Below are positions 5,571 to 5,827 of a DNA stretch of 5,827 nucleotides, one piece after another. Source of the DNA: Deltaproteobacteria bacterium (GTDB taxonomy: Bacteria > Desulfobacterota > Desulfobacteria > Desulfobacterales > SG8-13). The first letter of the stretch is position 1. Every line of letters starts with the position of its first letter. The notes beneath the pieces are model-generated. The model did not search any database. It was given only the letters and a program-made list of their open reading frames with translations, and was not told where the DNA came from. The stretch covers positions 1-5,827 of the forward strand of contig DAOVBC010000168.1 in the NCBI GenBank assembly GCA_030670715.1, in the 5' to 3' direction. The position numbers were made by a program, and so were the translations under genes.

Positions 5571-5827
5571 GATTCTTTAACAATAAATTAATCAAAGCTC
5601 AAAATTGTAGATCTATCGCCACCGAATTGCTTCCCGTAGCTCTTGCACTTTTTACAAGTATCAATTGCAGCATTTTTCCGGTAGATGTTAAGTCTGTCAA
5701 AATCTGTTCTAAAAGTCAAGTAGGTAAAACATATTTACAATTATTTTAGAGAGATAGATTGTATTATATATTAAAATCAAAATACGCTGCATTTCAGGCA
5801 GTAAATGAATGAAACAGTTTGTTGAGT
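5571..5827. other. AT-rich region upstream of the HTH gene, no gene seen
   Basis: These 257 nt lead to the right edge and contain stop codons in all frames at short intervals; only peptides of a few residues could be read. On the minus strand they would hold the promoter and leader of the HTH gene. A locally GC-richer patch around 5608-5645 (GAGCTACGGGAAGC and GGTGGCGATAG on the minus strand) stands out but was not matched to a known riboswitch. Confidence 0.6.
5672..5700 (-). promoter_or_regulatory. Possible promoter of the HTH gene
   Basis: Minus strand TTGACA (5700-5695) is followed after 17 nt by AAAAAT (5677-5672), four of six matches to TATAAT. Initiation near 5665 would give a leader of about 95 nt. 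The -35 box is perfect but the -10 box is weak, and another TTGACT lies just upstream. Confidence 0.25.

Noticed and set aside
5600..5670. Cyclic-di-GMP (GEMM) riboswitch before the HTH gene
   Set aside because: A GCAA and ACGGGAAGCAA stretch is faintly similar, but the paired stems and conserved core do not line up.

Overview
The window looks like chromosomal housekeeping DNA from a deltaproteobacterium (Desulfobacterota, perhaps Desulfobacterales-like). This is inferred from protein character, gene order and mixed base composition; no marker in the window proves the taxon.

Layout. Five genes on the minus strand run from about 4308 down through position 1: ribF (FAD synthetase/riboflavin kinase), a flippase-like UPF0104 membrane protein, def (peptide deformylase), fmt (Met-tRNA formyltransferase) and the first 213 codons of rsmB (16S rRNA m5C967 methyltransferase), cut by the window edge. 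ribF and the membrane gene are 12 nt apart, and def and fmt overlap by 4 nt (ATGA). A 79-nt gap before def holds a plausible internal promoter. The 105-nt gap between fmt and rsmB holds a short GAG-periodic sequence that resembles a widespread dispersed intergenic repeat.

Divergent to ribF on the plus strand lies tRNA-Leu(CAG) with an encoded CCA. The intergenic region contains a 35-bp interrupted dyad with TTGAC at both outer ends, overlapping the likely tRNA promoter. About 30 nt after the tRNA is a GC-rich segment of roughly 140 nt that can fold into one long, interrupted rod using several G-U pairs that exist only on the plus strand. It ends before a strong bidirectional terminator. This is best read as an unannotated structured RNA; 6S RNA is the leading guess, not a proven identity.

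The terminator also serves a convergent, visibly AT-richer gene (5570-4809, minus strand). Its protein is built from three Fis-type helix-turn-helix units, without the AAA+ or receiver domains that normally accompany such a domain. The final 257 nt are AT-rich, non-coding leader or intergenic DNA.

Functionally, def and fmt are paired enzymes of N-formylmethionine metabolism, rsmB and the tRNA also belong to translation, and ribF makes FMN/FAD. The membrane protein and the triple-HTH protein are the least explained genes. No mobile element, CRISPR array or defence system was seen.
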